Shown here: piece by piece, positions 1 through 12,306 of the stretch | How positions within the stretch are numbered: position 1 is the first letter of the stretch | Layout of the letters: the number at the start of each line of letters is the position of its first letter | NCBI GenBank assembly: GCA_963932145.1 | Contig: OZ010616.1 | Location: forward strand, 50,187,772 to 50,251,771 | Direction of reading: 5' to 3' | Source: Acanthosepion lycidas | Taxonomy: Eukaryota > Mollusca > Cephalopoda > Sepiida > Sepiidae | Length of the DNA: 64,000 nucleotides | Notes under the pieces: generated by a model | Seen by the model: only the letters and a program-made list of their open reading frames with translations | Database searches by the model: none | What the model was told of the DNA's origin: nothing | Made by a program: the position numbers and the translations under genes

Positions 1-237
1 TTTTTTTTTTTTTTTTTTTCTTCTTCCCAATCCCCCCCCCCCATTATCAAAATGTTTGGGACATTACATATGTCCTTGCAGCCAGCTAGCTTACAATTTA
101 TAATTATAACTAAGGATAAAAGACTGTTTTCCTATCTGAACATATGAAAACACTTAATACAAATTTAAAATTACAACTTGTTGCCTGTTCCTGTTTTCAA
201 AATTTTTTTTCTTTTTTGTTTTTTTTTTTTCTCCCAG

Positions 238-415
238 TGGCTTTGATTTTGGTTACATGTTAAAAATACTGACTAATAGTAACCTACCAGCTGAGGAAGT
301 GGACTTTTTCGAGCTGCTGTCTATTTACTTTCCAAACATTTATGATGTCAAATATTTGATGAAAAGCTGTAAAAATCTGAAAGGAGGCTTACAAGAAGTT
401 GCTGAACAGCTGGAA
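238..415 (+). CDS. CNOT7: CNOT7/8-like deadenylase, internal exon
   Basis: This exon follows a polypyrimidine tract ending in CAG (235-237) and ends at a GTAAGT donor (416). Its reading frame includes GFDFGYMLKILTNSNLP and IYDVKYLMKSCKNLKGG, nearly identical to animal CNOT7/CNOT8 (CAF1/POP2), the catalytic DEDD-family 3'->5' poly(A) exonuclease of the CCR4-NOT complex, which shortens mRNA tails in the cytoplasm. The aspartate in YDVKYLMK corresponds to the third acidic catalytic residue of the family (D161 in human CNOT7). The first codon is split across the upstream intron, since a serine needs AG from the previous exon. The earlier exons, carrying the first two catalytic acidic residues, lie left of the window. 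Whether the gene is the orthologue of CNOT7 or CNOT8 cannot be decided from this fragment; one ancestral gene is likely in invertebrates. Confidence 0.95.
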
Positions 416-563
416 GTAAGTTGTTTTGTATTTGATTTTGATAAATATATTTTTCATAATCCTTAATAAAATAATGGGCAGATTTCTTACTCTAGTTATC
501 TTTTTAAATGAGATTAGATCCTGAAATCCTGTAAATTTTTTTTCTTTCTTTTTTTATCACAAG

Positions 564-641
564 ATCTGTAGAATTGGACCACAACACCAAGCTGGTAGTG
601 ACAGCTTATTGACCGGAGCAGCATTTTTCAAGATGCGAGAG
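564..641 (+). CDS. CNOT7: CNOT7/8-like deadenylase, penultimate coding exon
   Basis: This 78-nt exon (26 codons) lies between an AAG acceptor (561-563) and a GGTAAAT donor (641-647). It is in frame with the exon ending at 415. The translation contains RIGPQHQAGSDSLLTG and AFFKMRE. The His and Asp in QHQAGSDS match the H225/D230 pair that completes the DEDDh active site in human CNOT7. The start reads ICRIGPQ where vertebrates have LERIGPQ, a small difference right at the splice junction. Junction placement fits the consensus and keeps phase 0 on both sides. No stops or frameshifts are visible, so this looks like part of a functional gene. Confidence 0.94.
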
Positions 642-791
642 GTAAATTTGCATTTATCTTTAAGCCCTGCTTTGCACACAAATTACATTTTGGAGATTGA
701 CTTAATGTAGTTTTGAATCGTATGTTGGTCAGGCTTCATATCTTACAGTACCTAATAATTGAGAAATAATAAAACTTAAATTATCATCATA

Positions 792-890
792 TTAGGTTTG
801 TGCAAAAATAATGACGTAATGTCGTTTTTTGACGTTAAAAAATACGTCAAAAAACGACATTATTACGTCATTATTTTTGCACCAACCTAA
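792..890. mobile_element. Mariner-type palindromic MITE, copy 1 (GACGTA subfamily)
   Basis: A 99-bp element starts TTAGGTTTGTGCAAAAATAA and ends with the inverted complement TTATTTTTGCACCAACCTAA, with TA on both sides (790-791 and 891-892). Almost the whole element is self-complementary. The terminal sequence resembles the inverted repeats of the Hsmar1/mariner family and its human miniature derivative MADE1. It has no coding capacity. It lies in the last intron of the CNOT7/8-like gene. The internal GACGTAAT motif groups it with the copy at 58820. Confidence 0.85.
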
Positions 891-2238
891 TAATTATTGG
901 GTGATTTAATTTGTTGTGGTATAGTAAATTTTTTCTTAGTACAATTAAAGTAACTTTAATTAAACAAATAGTAAACATTACTTTTTTTCTTTCCTTTTTT
1001 TTTTTTTTTTTCTTTCTCTCTCTCTCTCTCTGCCTCTCCTTTTTTATCTATTTAGTTTATTTCAAAATAAAATTATGAACAAAAGAAATGTATAGTGTGA
1101 ATAATTCAGTCTTCAAGAGTTGTAGAATATTTCTTTGCTCATCTTAAACTGTTTTTTTATGTCTGTCAAGGACATAGACAGCCATGGTTCTCCACAAATT
1201 CCTCTTGATATAAAATATTATTTTTTTAGGAAAATAATGTGGAATGCTTTCCTTTTTGACTTCTAGCCAGTTGCCTATTTTATTTTCCATACAAAAACTG
1301 TTATTTGTGCATCCATTAAATCTTGTGTTGAAACAATTCTATGAAAATCATGTCCTTGATATCAATGTTAAGAATTAAACAAGCTTTTCTATTTACATTT
1401 GTCATGATTGAATAATTATTCTTGATGTTCATTTAAAAAAAACACCTCACTGTAATGAGAATTTGTAGTTTAAAAATAGATTAACATCAGTTAAGCAATA
1501 TTTAAAATATTAATTTGAGTCTACTTAGATAGGTTGGCCCAATCATAAAATATAGATGTTGTTGTCATTATTATTAGTAGTAATATTAATAATAGTAGAA
1601 ATAGTAATATCTTAATTTTTATGATTTTTTTTTTTTTTTTTTTCTCGAAGCATATGGACAAGCATTTAAGGTCCATAATTATTTATCTTAAATTAAGAAT
1701 AAGCAGATGTATAATTTTATTAATGCATGTAAACTTAAAAATGTTTATATCATTTGTTCATTAAGGACTTTGTAACTCCATAAAAGTCTGTTCTGTATGC
1801 AAAACAGCCAAGGCCCATAACTCTGTAAAACATGAATTTGACACTATCAATATTATGAATAATCTCTTCCCATTCTAAATCATTAATAAATCCATATTTT
1901 TCAATTTTGACAAATACTGCAATTAAAGGAACGTTTAAAGAATGCTAATTGAGCAATATTTTCTTAAAATTTTCCATATTTTTTTATCAGTGGACTAGTC
2001 TATTTAACTAGTGCTTATTAATTTAAATTTGCTGTGTTGATAAAATATCTAAAATTGCCTAAAGTAAACTTAACTTTTCATTAGTTATTTATAAATTTAT
2101 TGGCAAAGCATGGGTGATTATCTTCTAACAACAAATAACTACTCTTCATGATTTTGAATGCAGTTAATTGTTTGTTTTTAATGCTATTTATAAAACACTT
2201 TTTTTTTTTCTTTTTTTTTTTTTTCTTTTTTTTTCCAG

Positions 2239-2421
2239 ATGTTCTTTGAGGATAATATTGATGATGCTAAATATTTAGGCCACTTGTTTGGTTTGGGACC
2301 CCCCTACATCCAGAATGGCTCAAGTTATGAAAATAGCCATGCTTATGTGGCCCAGAATTCAACTGTGCACAATTCCAATAATGGTGAAGAACCAGGTTCA
2401 AACCAAACCAATTCCTCATAA
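2239..2421 (+). CDS. CNOT7: CNOT7/8-like deadenylase, last coding exon with stop
   Basis: After a TTTTCCAG acceptor the frame begins MFFEDNIDDAKYLGHLFGLG, matching the conserved C-terminal helix region of CNOT7/8 (FFEDHIDDAKYCGHLYGLG in human). It then continues about 40 residues into an Asn/Ser-rich tail and stops at TAA (2419-2421). The tail differs in sequence from the short vertebrate tail and is probably disordered and fast evolving. Phase 0 joins it to the exon ending at 641 across a 1.6-kb intron. Everything right of the stop is 3' UTR or intergenic DNA, beginning with a long A run. Confidence 0.93.
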   Translation: MFFEDNIDDAKYLGHLFGLGPPYIQNGSSYENSHAYVAQNSTVHNSNNGEEPGSNQTNSS

Positions 2422-2460
<39 letters not shown>

Positions 2461-4574
2461 AGCAAGCCAAATACATTCAAGCATCATGTGAATGTTTAGG
2501 AATGGAGACCTCAACATTTTTTTCTTCGTTTTTTTTTTTTTTTTTTTTTTTTTGTCCATTGCATCTTGCCAATATTGTATATGTAAAAATTTTGATTGTG
2601 CAAGTGTATTGACTAATAAGCAAAAAATGCTGTTCTCTCTGCTTCTGAACAAAGACCTCATAAGTCTTTCACCAAAAACATAGTCACCATTGTCATAAGC
2701 AGCCATTGTAATTTGGTATGGGGGGACATAGGGGACCCCTCTCCAGAGCAAGGGCCATAAAATGTTGGTACTTTTGGAAGGAATTTCCAAAATGGGGGAC
2801 TTTTTTTATTTTATTTTATTTTCTTCCCCCACTCTCTCCACTTACTTCCAAAGGCACAATTTATTAAAGGGCAGAATTTATTTTTGTCCTTTTAACATTT
2901 TTTTTTTTTTTTTTTTTTTTTTTAACGTCCATTTTTATTAAACTTCTTTTATTATTATTTGTTTTTTTTTTTTTTCCTTTCCTTTCCTTTATTTTCAATC
3001 TTGTTCAAACTAATTTCTTACACTTTTTCTTATTCTTCAATGCAAATTTCTGAACTTGATTTTTGTTATATAAAATTCTTTATATTTAACATTTTTTAAT
3101 TCTGGAATCTTAAGTAAATTTATTTTCTCTCATTAATCCTGTTTTCCTCTTTGGGAGCTTAAATTTCTTGTTCCAGATTTGTAAGCATTGTTCTAAAATC
3201 TTATGCCCTTAAGTACCAGGTTACACTTTCATGTCTACATTTGAGATTGAATATGAGAAAATTGGAGCAAATTCCTTTTTATTCCTGGTCTCTCCATTTT
3301 ATATGTTCATCGAACTTGATAGTCTTGAAGAATGTGTGTATGCTTGGATGGAATAGAATGGTTTAAAGTCATCTATTTCTCATATCGTTCTAAATGTGAA
3401 ATTTTTTTTTTTTTTTAATTTCTAAAATTTTTAAATCGAAATAAAAGAAATGGCACTGTATTTTCTTAAACATTTTCCACCCAGCATTATTTTATTTTCA
3501 CCCCCTTTACTGGTTGTTCAGAGTACCCAATTGATTTACTAATGGATTTTTGTATATGTACAAAGATAGCCTTAGTTCAATATTTTGAAATTTTCGCTTT
3601 GTGATTGTGTTCATTTTTTTTTTTTTTTTTTTTTTTTTCTTCATAAAATAAACTTAAATGCTAATATTTTTAATAAATTGCATTTAACTTCCAAAAATTG
3701 GATTAAAATCTTCGTATTGCTAGTCATGTAAAACTATTTACCTTTCAGCATACTTGGTGTCACTTGATAAGTTAATTGAATTGCTAGAACATTTGTGAAA
3801 ATTGATTATCTTCATAAAATCATTGGAACTTTCGAATTGTTACCTAAAATCACTTTAAGGGTTACTTTTTACATATGACTACAAAATTTATCTCGACTTT
3901 CCCTAAGGGATTTATCTTCAGTTATCTTCTACTCCTTAGTTCAAATGTCTTTATTTTTAAATATATAAACAAATCTACAATTCTTCTTCAATCACAATTC
4001 CTTTGTAAACCCCCCCCCCAAAAAAAAAAGAATCGTATCTTTCTCTCCAAAGTATTAGAAAAACAATTAAATTGCATCTTCCTCAAAATTGAACTTTAAT
4101 ATTGCATTTTTTTTTTCCTTATGTTATTTATACTTTAGTTGTATTATGGCCAGTAATATAATTTTTATTTTTTTTTTTTTTTTTTTTTTTTTTGTCTTTT
4201 GGTGCCAATAAGAACTTAGTTTTAATTGGTATGACTGGGTTTAAGAATTGAATGGAGTTGAAAATTACTTGCAAGTGAATCTTAGTCATGGAAATGGGTT
4301 TATATTTGAACAATAATACTTAGGACAAGAACAAATAAGATTCACCAGTGGCTCTGCTAGAAGTGAGTCAAATCAATTCCACAATGAATCTCCAACTGCA
4401 GACCAACATACAATATTTACTACTGTATTTATGTGAATGGGGATATACCCATTATCGTCCGTAGGTATGCTACAACAATATTAAAATTTCGCAATTAACT
4501 AGAACCAAAATAATTAAGGAATATTATTAAAATCAATGAACAGAATAAGATGACATACTCCTTTGCCACTCTTC

Positions 4575-4605
<31 letters not shown>

Positions 4606-6758
4606 TTTTTTTTTTTTTCTTTTTGAGCACACTTTACTTTTGCACACTTTGGCAAATTTCTAATAAAAATCTTATCAGTCCTAGGAAGGAAGTTAGCAAC
4701 ACTTCCTTATTTTCTTTGCTAGTGTTTCCTATTTGATGCCTGCCACTTTTTTTCTCCAAAAAAAAAAAAAATGAAAATTAAATCTTTCCTTTTTATAATT
4801 TGCAATAAGTTCATTGTTGTTACATTTACTTAGGATTGTGTGTGTGTGTGTGTTTTATAATTAAAAAAATATAGAAAACTTTTAAAGAAAAAAAAAATTG
4901 GGGGGGGAAAAACAAAACAAAGGGAGAGCATAGCTAGATTTCTGTCCAGAATTAATGTTGCTAATCTGTTAAAACTTATTTTTGAAGAAAATCTTTTAAG
5001 CATTAAACTTAAAATTTAATGTCTTTACTTGTTTGTGCTACAAGAGGGTAAAATATCTTCATTTTTAAGTTTTGATAAATTTATTTTTTGCTTGTTGATG
5101 CCACTGACATGACCTTTTTTTCTTTTTGGTAAAAAAAAATTAAAAAATTAAAAAAAAAAAAGAATCCGCACACATTCATTACTCATGTTAAATTCTTAGC
5201 CATTATAGTTCATATTTACTCCCTACCTCCCGATACAAAAAAAAAAAAAAAAAATGGAAAAAATTAAGAATTTTTTATATACCATAAAAATTATATTTTC
5301 AACTATGAAAATATAGCAATTTCATTGCTGTACAGAAAAAGATTGAAATGTTTTATAACATGGCAACTTTGGGGATAACTTTTTTTTTTTATATCCCCTA
5401 TTTTCTTTGTCCAATAAGGCATTTGAATGGATGACATATCTGTAAATACAGATTTCATTGGCATTAATTTTTTCTCCCCATTTCTATAATTTTGAATTTT
5501 GTATGTTTTCATCTTTTAAAGTTGTAATAAATTCACCATAATCCTATTTTTGTATTTAAATTTATTTCGAACTTTGGAAGAATTTATATTGATCACTACT
5601 TCCTTAATTTTTTTTTTCTTTTCCTTTTAAAAAGCAGAAGGATCTATTCAAAAGCTAGCAGTTTGTCATAATGTTTGATATTTAAAAGCATTTCCACATT
5701 GCTTTTAACAAGTTCTGTTCAGGATTAGAAAAGTTAATTGATAAACAATATTAATAATTTTTAATAGAAATGGCTAATCAACAGATATTGTCAAAATTAT
5801 AATGAATAAATTAATCAGACACATTCATTTTTTTTTTTATAGCATGAATAGCTTAATATTGACAATCTGATATGCTAAATGTCAGTTTTTCAAGTTTAAA
5901 GGTTGAGTATTTCTTTTTGGTAACAAATTTCTAGAAGGCAAATGGCAACAAGTAGGTAAACTAAAAATTGTGATTTTCCTACCAACAATTAATATTTTGT
6001 ATTTTGCCATCTATAACTTCTACTAAAAAGAGTTAAAACTAGTTCACTTGCAAATCCTGAAGCTATAAAAAAAAATATTCTCTTAAGTATATAAAATCCT
6101 CACCAACACCTGTATGTATATATTTTGTATTGATTGGGAAATCATGTTAGATTTCTTATTTTTCTTTCAGAAAATAAAGTAAGATTTAAGCTTTGATACC
6201 TTTGTAGAATTATTTATATATCACTGTAACTTAAGCAAATTTGAACAAGATTTGGCCTTATGGGTTGGTGATAGGTAAATATCAGTTCAGCCATCACCTT
6301 ACTTCAGTGTAGGGAAATATGTTTTTTCCAAAAGAATATCAACTTATTAAACTCATTTAAAATAGCTAACTAAATTTAACATTTTGTTTGACATTTTATT
6401 GCATTTATAACCAGATGGCTGTTTTCAAACTTACTTTTTTGCAGTCAACTTAAACCTTTTATAATGTATTAAAAATCATTTTTTTCCTTGAATTTAATAT
6501 CCCAATAATAAAAATTAAACAAGATTTGTAACTTTTAAAGTGGCAACTTTTTTCTATATAAAAATGATCAATTTAGTGTGTAAATTTTTTTTTTTTTAGC
6601 TTAATATTTCAATATTTGCATGTGGGTCTCAAACAAATGTAAGTTATTTACTTAAAATAATAAAGCATAATTTGAAAGAGTTAAACTTTGAAATAATAAA
6701 AGCTGGGCATCTCTCTCTTCCTCCCCCCCTTCCAATACATAGATTGAACAATAAATTT

Positions 6759-6795
<37 letters not shown>

Positions 6796-7848
6796 CAAAC
6801 TAATTCATCCTGCTCAAAGTAGCACTTAATTTTCCTAATAAGGTGATAATATGCATTCTTTTATTAATTAATCTCAAGGACACATTTTGATGGGATAGTT
6901 TTAAACAAAAAAAATAAACAAAAGTACGGCATATACTTTGACAGTTTTTTCTACTTAGACAAGCACATTTGATAGTGTGCAGAAAAGTTCTTTTCTGACC
7001 CATTTCAGAAAATATTTTTATTTTGACCCTATCTTGAACCTCTCAGTATTATATAGGAGCATTCTTTTAAGCCTTTAATAGAAGTACACAAGTCTCAAGA
7101 TTCTAAACAGAATGTTCCTTCTCAGTTGTGATATGCAACTTTTGAATGAATCTGTGTATATACATGCCAATAGAGCAGTCTTGCTTTCCTCTTTAACCTC
7201 ATAATAATTGGAGAACCACTATTCTCAGAGTGCCTCTAAGAATAGTGGTGAGAAAGTTTTATCATTCTGGGAAATTTGTTCACTGACGTTTTGGGTAGCC
7301 AAGAGGCTGCAAATTTACAATGATTATTCTTCTATACCATATTTACATATGGGCCCTTTGTTTTCGTTATAACATTCTGGGCTTCATCAGGTGGGCAAAA
7401 CGGACAAAACCTTGTGATGACAACAACAAAGATATACGTTGTAAATAGTGTGAATAATGACTCTTTGTTCCAGAAATGATTCTGGTGTTGAAAGCCTCAA
7501 TCTGATTGACCTTATCCTCAGTTCACACCAGCATCAACTGACCTCTCACAAAACTCAGTTCAAACCTCCCTTCTCTTTCTCTCTAAGATTGTTATGAATT
7601 GTACTAAAGTAATTTCCTTTATGGGATTCAAGTGCAGCCTTTCTAGTCAAAATTAATGTTTTTTTTTGTTTCAACATGAAACAAATTCTATGGCAGCTCT
7701 TTTGATTCATTGTGTATCCAAAGTAACAGCCATTTTGAAAAAGATGATTATGGGTAGGAAAGGAGAAGGTAACTCCACAAATTTTCCACTTGGCTCTCAG
7801 ACACTTTATAATTTTAAAAATAAAAACATTTTTAAAACTAGATTTTTC

Positions 7849-7880
<32 letters not shown>

Positions 7881-8690
7881 GACCCACTGTGTGTGTATAA
7901 CGTGTCTATAAATTTGGATATACCTTCTAACAGAAGTAACTTGAGAAAATAAAGATTAAAAGAAAATTTTTAGCACATTTAAAATTATAATAGGAGAGAG
8001 TAATAAAATAATAAATCTATTATATAAATGTTCTTGTGTACCAAAAATTCTCTCAACTACTAATGTAGTAAATTGTACTTATATTTTATATATATTTCAT
8101 TTTTATATAATTGTCTGAGACAATCTGGAAGAAAGGTAATCTGTAAATAAAGTGGTTTCCTGAAAAACAAACAGCAGAGAATTTTTTTTTTATGGACCCA
8201 ATTATAATCCTATTTAGGAATTTACAAAATGTGGTTGATTTCTACTGGGATTGAGAAGAGCTGGCATGGCCTGCCAATAAATTCTAATGCAGACTTCAAA
8301 TTCGGGTTCTCAATGGAATTGTTTATATTTTATGAAAAGCTACTATTTGGTATCTTCTTCAGAATGAAAGTTTTTTGTTTTTGTTTTTTGCATATTTTAA
8401 TTTGGATGATTTACTTCAAAACAAAACTTTTTTTTCTACTGAAATTGTTAATTCAAAATGTTGAAAAAAATTAATTTTCTTGCTGACTTAGGTCTCTCAT
8501 TTTGTATTGCAAGATTCTTAGAATTAAGGGGTGCAACCCTGAAAAAAGATAATTGATAACTGCTGCTGTACCCTACAAGACAAAAAAAGAAAGACCCTGC
8601 TATTGGTAGTAAATTCTTTAAACAGATGACAGTTAAAGTTAAGGAATATTAAAAACTACCATATTTAAGATAAGCCTTGACTAGTGTTGC
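2422..8690. other. 3' UTR and intergenic AT-rich DNA
   Basis: This region starts as the 3' UTR of the CNOT7/8-like gene. It contains many A or T runs over 15 nt (for example near 2427-2457, 2528-2552, 2899-2923 and 6763-6795). The gene's poly(A) site cannot be fixed; AATAAA-type hexamers occur at several places, including near 3440 and 3646. At 4576-4619 an A run is immediately followed by a T run, forming a potential hairpin. The open frames of 60-120 codons here are low-complexity or match nothing I recognise. Confidence 0.6.
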
Positions 8691-9279
8691 CCTCTGTTTC
8701 TTTTCTCTTCTCTCCTTCTTTTCTTTTCTCTTCTCTCCTTCTTTTCTCTTCTCTTCTCTCCTTCTTTTCTCTTCTCTTCTCTCCTTCTTTTCTCTTCTCT
8801 TCTCTCCTTCTTTTCTTTTCTCTTCACTCCTTCTTTTCTTTTCTCTTCACTCCTTCTTTTCTTTTCTCTTCACTCCTTCTTTTCTTTTCTCTTCACTCCT
8901 TCTTTTCTTTTCTCTTCACTCCTTCTTTTCTTTTCTCTTCACTCCTTCTTTTCTTTTCTCTTCACTCCTTCTTTTCTTTTCTCTTCACTCCTTCTTTTCT
9001 TTTCTCTTCACTCCTTCTTTTCTTTTCTCTTCACTCCTTCTTTTCTTTTCTCTTCACTCCTTCTTTTCTTTTCTCTTCACTCCTTCTTTTCTTTTCTCTT
9101 CACTCCTTCTTTTCTTTTCTCTTCACTCCTTCTTTTCTTTTCTCTTCACTCCTTCTTTTCTTTTCTCTTCACTCCTTCTTTTCTTTTCTCTTCACTCCTT
9201 CTTTTCTTTTCTCTTCACTCCTTCTTTTCTTTTCTCTTCACTCCTTCTTTTCTTTTCTCTTCACTCCTTCTTTTCTTCC
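8691..9279. repeat. 23-bp polypyrimidine minisatellite
   Basis: About 25 head-to-tail copies of a 23-bp C/T-rich unit are present. The first five or so carry TTCTCTCC; roughly 20 later ones carry TTCACTCC and are nearly identical to one another, a sign of recent expansion or homogenisation. The + strand is almost purely pyrimidine, so stop codons cannot arise and frames of about 200 codons run through it. Because 23 is not a multiple of 3, the translation repeats every 23 residues. These frames are artefacts. Confidence 0.95.
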
Positions 9280-10647
9280 CTTAACAAACTAGTTAGCAGA
9301 TAATATTTTTAAAAGAAAATATAACATTCTTTTTAACCTATCAAAATCTACAAATAAATCTCGATTCTTCTTGTGTGTAGTTTTAAAAAAAAAAATAATA
9401 CTAACATGTGTTGACTAATAAATACCATGAAACTTGAATCTTTCATATTTAACATTACCTTATTCAACTCCTGTCATTTATTCTCAGCCAGTGTATACGT
9501 GTGTTTCCTCTGGAGCCTGTAACCAAATGTTGTCCTTACATTTATATCTGTGATCATCTCTGAAATCCTCAAATTGATAAATCTTTCCCACACTTGCCAA
9601 ACCGGATGCAGATGTAAGCTCACTCATTTCTGTTTAGTTGTTGGGAGTGATCCTAGGTTATTACTGCACTTCGCTTTGATAATCTAGTGTGAAAGTGTTT
9701 GGTATAATCCAGATTGACAAACAGATTAATGGCCCCCTCAACTTTTTTTTTTTTTTTCTTCTTCTCAATCTTGATATAAAACATTCAACTAGAATATTAA
9801 AAAATTTCTTTCATTACACTTTAAGACCCTCTGGAAAAACTTTCATTAGACTCTATTTTCTTCAAAGTTCATAATTCATAATTTCAATACTTTCTCTTTT
9901 AACCCTGGATGGGTGGGGGATAACAGAAATTCATAATGGTAATACATTCATTCCTCTACATTTGTATCTTGTAAAAGTTGTTTTCCAACCCCAGCCCTCA
10001 TGTGATTTGGACAATCTTTTGTATAAGAATCTTAAATCAAAATTTCACATGAAAAATTCCAACATATCTTTCTTTTAAATTCCTCAAAAACATTCATATT
10101 TTCATTAAAATTGCCACTTATCCTTCTTTAGAACTTTCATACATTAATTTCATCAAAATATTTCTTTAAATATTTTTGGCATTACAATTGCAAACTTTAT
10201 TCCCTACATCTCTCTCTCAGTAATGTTTTGCCATTCTTTTATGGCTTCATCATCATAGTAATATCTACAAATTTGACACTAATAAATCACTTTAGTACTC
10301 AAATTCCCCCCATACTACACATTAAGTTTATTTATTCCAGTATATTCCTTTTTGCCAGATTTTTTACAAACCCTCTTAAAATCAATTTTTCCATGTCCCA
10401 TTGGACAAATTAATGCAACATTGCTCTCCTCCTTCTCAGAAGTATATTACCTTCCACCCAGATCCAGAGAGGTAATAGTTACTACCAGATAGACAGTAAA
10501 TCCATTGCTGTACTTCATCCAATCAAAACATTCCCCCCCCCCCAACAAATATCCATGGCCCACCATTCAACAGAATCAGCTTTCTACCATGGCTCCCTTA
10601 GCCATTTGTTTTTGATTTTATTGTAATAGAATTCTATTTAATTTTAG
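9280..10647. other. Noncoding AT-rich DNA
   Basis: I see nothing supportable here. A stretch near 9575-9660 shows weak similarity to 19760-19835 (a CACACTTGCAAAAC-like core), possibly an old shared repeat. Confidence 0.4.
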
Positions 10648-10754
10648 GCTTATGGCCATGTCATGTTGAAACACCAGCTTCCATACAGTTAAGCAATGTT
10701 GAGCCTGGTTAGTACCTAGATGAGTGACTGTGAATACCAGGTGCTGTAAGCTTG
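10648..10754 (+). pseudogene. 5S rRNA-derived pseudogene or 5S-type SINE head
   Basis: The sequence runs from GCTTATGGCCATGTCATGTT to CCAGGTGCTGTAAGCTT. It follows animal 5S rRNA closely, including the internal promoter region (AGTTAAGCAATGTTGAGCC, then GGTTAGTACCTAGATG and AATACCAGGTGCTGTA). It is about 107 nt long against about 120 for a functional 5S, because roughly a dozen bases are missing between the two halves. Several substitutions in stem positions also point to a non-functional copy. It may be a solitary retro-pseudogene or the head of a 5S-derived (SINE3-type) element; I could not define a tail. Confidence 0.85.
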
Positions 10755-10854
10755 GATATGCACATGGTATATTAGATCATGGCTTAGAATTGTTAATTGG
10801 AGAACCAAGTTCTAATTTGAGTTTGATTCATTATATTGGCTTACATGCAAATAC

Positions 10855-11335
10855 CCTAGCTATGGGTTAATTATTAAAACTTGTATTGCTAAACCATTAT
10901 TATCCACCCAACCAAATTCTTAGAATCTAAAAAAAATTTCTGGCTTTAAACAACCTGGGTGGATAAGCTATAGAAAATGAATCAATGAAATTATGATCAG
11001 CTACACAGGCATGTCTTAGATTTATTTACATTTTCTGGAATATAACAGTATAGAAATTACCGTGATCATAAAGTAAGTGATCAGTTTATATACTGTTTTA
11101 ATTTAGAATTGATCCCCCATTTTATATCCATATAGTTTATCAGATTCTGATTAGGTATGAATCCATCTCTTTTCCTCTAGGCTATGGGTCAATTGATAAG
11201 ACTTGTATCACTAAACCATTATTATCTGCCCCCCCACACACACACACACCTTCATAGAATCTAAAAATATTTTCTAGCTTTAAATAACCTGCAAAGGGTT
11301 GATAAGCCATAGAAAATGATTCAATAAAATTCTAC
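10855..11335. repeat. Diverged direct duplication (about 130 bp, two copies)
   Basis: Copy 1 (about 10857-10992) and copy 2 (about 11181-11331) share CTATGGGT, ACTAAACCATTATTATC-like and TAGAATCTAAAAA blocks in the same order and end in GATAAGC.ATAGAAAATGA.TCAAT. Copy 2 contains a short CA microsatellite. No coding potential is seen. Confidence 0.7.
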
Positions 11336-12270
11336 TTAATTTCTGACTAATAATTGTCTTCATTCAGAACATTCACCAACTAAAACCAAAATTCATTTCT
11401 ATATTTTAATAATCATGAATAAAATTTGATAGGGAGTCATCAAACAACAGAAATAAAAACGTATAATCTACCTAAAAATCCATCTTTTTGGATATGAGGT
11501 GAGGAAAAGAAAATTATCAAACAAGTTTTTCCTTTTTTTTTTTTTTTTTTCTTCCTTCCAAACTTTCCATTATTTTTGTTTTCCTTTTTCTTTCCTCTCT
11601 ACCTTCATAAAATCGGTATATGTGCTTTAGACAAGCTGGGAAACTTGTAACCTCTTTGACCTTGTCAACTGTTATGTCATCTATAATAACTCAAAACAAT
11701 ACTTCTACTATCTCCGCCTATACACTAACAGAAGGCAACAAAACACGCCTTGTGTGTGCACACGCACACAAACATACATGAATTTTTCCATCTTAAATAA
11801 GGTGATTTTCATTGCACTATGATCATGGTGATGATGATTATCATCATAATCCAAAAATTACTATCATAATCTAAACTTTATTTATCAAATAGCTACCTAT
11901 TTCCTTTTAAAAATACACTTCATAGAAAAATATTTTACTGCTTTTTTTTTTTTTCTTCTCTCTAATATATCAGTTTTCCCATTAGCCTTTTCTGTTGATA
12001 AAGCGAGCAGGCTATCAATTTCTGTCTAACACAAATCAATTGACTTGAGTGTGATATTGAGATGTGTGACCAACAAACCTCCAATTTACAAGGAATCAAC
12101 CAATGAAATCCTAGGATAGTATTCATATCTTCAACTGATTCTGACACCCAATTTTTTATTTATTTATTTTTTTTTTTTTTTTATTGGTGTACTGCTTTGC
12201 ATCCATAAAATTGTGAATGATTCTGCTTATACTATGCCCACACTACTATTATAACATAGGCATATTTATT

Positions 12271-12306
<36 letters not shown>

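Larger units (their letters stand above)
416..2238. other. Introns of the CNOT7/8-like gene
   Basis: These are the introns at 416-563 and 642-2238. Apart from the MITE at 792-890 they contain only AT-rich sequence, poly-T runs and a short CT repeat near 1015-1032. I see no other exon or RNA gene. Confidence 0.7.

Noticed and set aside
7205..7250. Short inverted repeat (ACCACTATTCT / AGAATAGTGGT)
   Set aside because: Too short, with no tract or gene next to it to suggest a function; expected by chance in AT-rich DNA.
7380..7420. Another hammerhead-like motif on the - strand (CTGATGAAGCCC then CGAAAAC)
   Set aside because: No convincing stem II joins the two blocks, so the match is only to short words.
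8691..9279. Possible CRISPR array
   Set aside because: Units are contiguous with no unique spacers, and the sequence is an animal genome.
8677..9303. Open frames of 208 and 202 codons
   Set aside because: They are translations of a C/T-only minisatellite in which stop codons cannot occur; two frames are open at once.
10648..10754. Functional 5S rRNA gene
   Set aside because: It is about 13 nt short and has several stem-disrupting changes.
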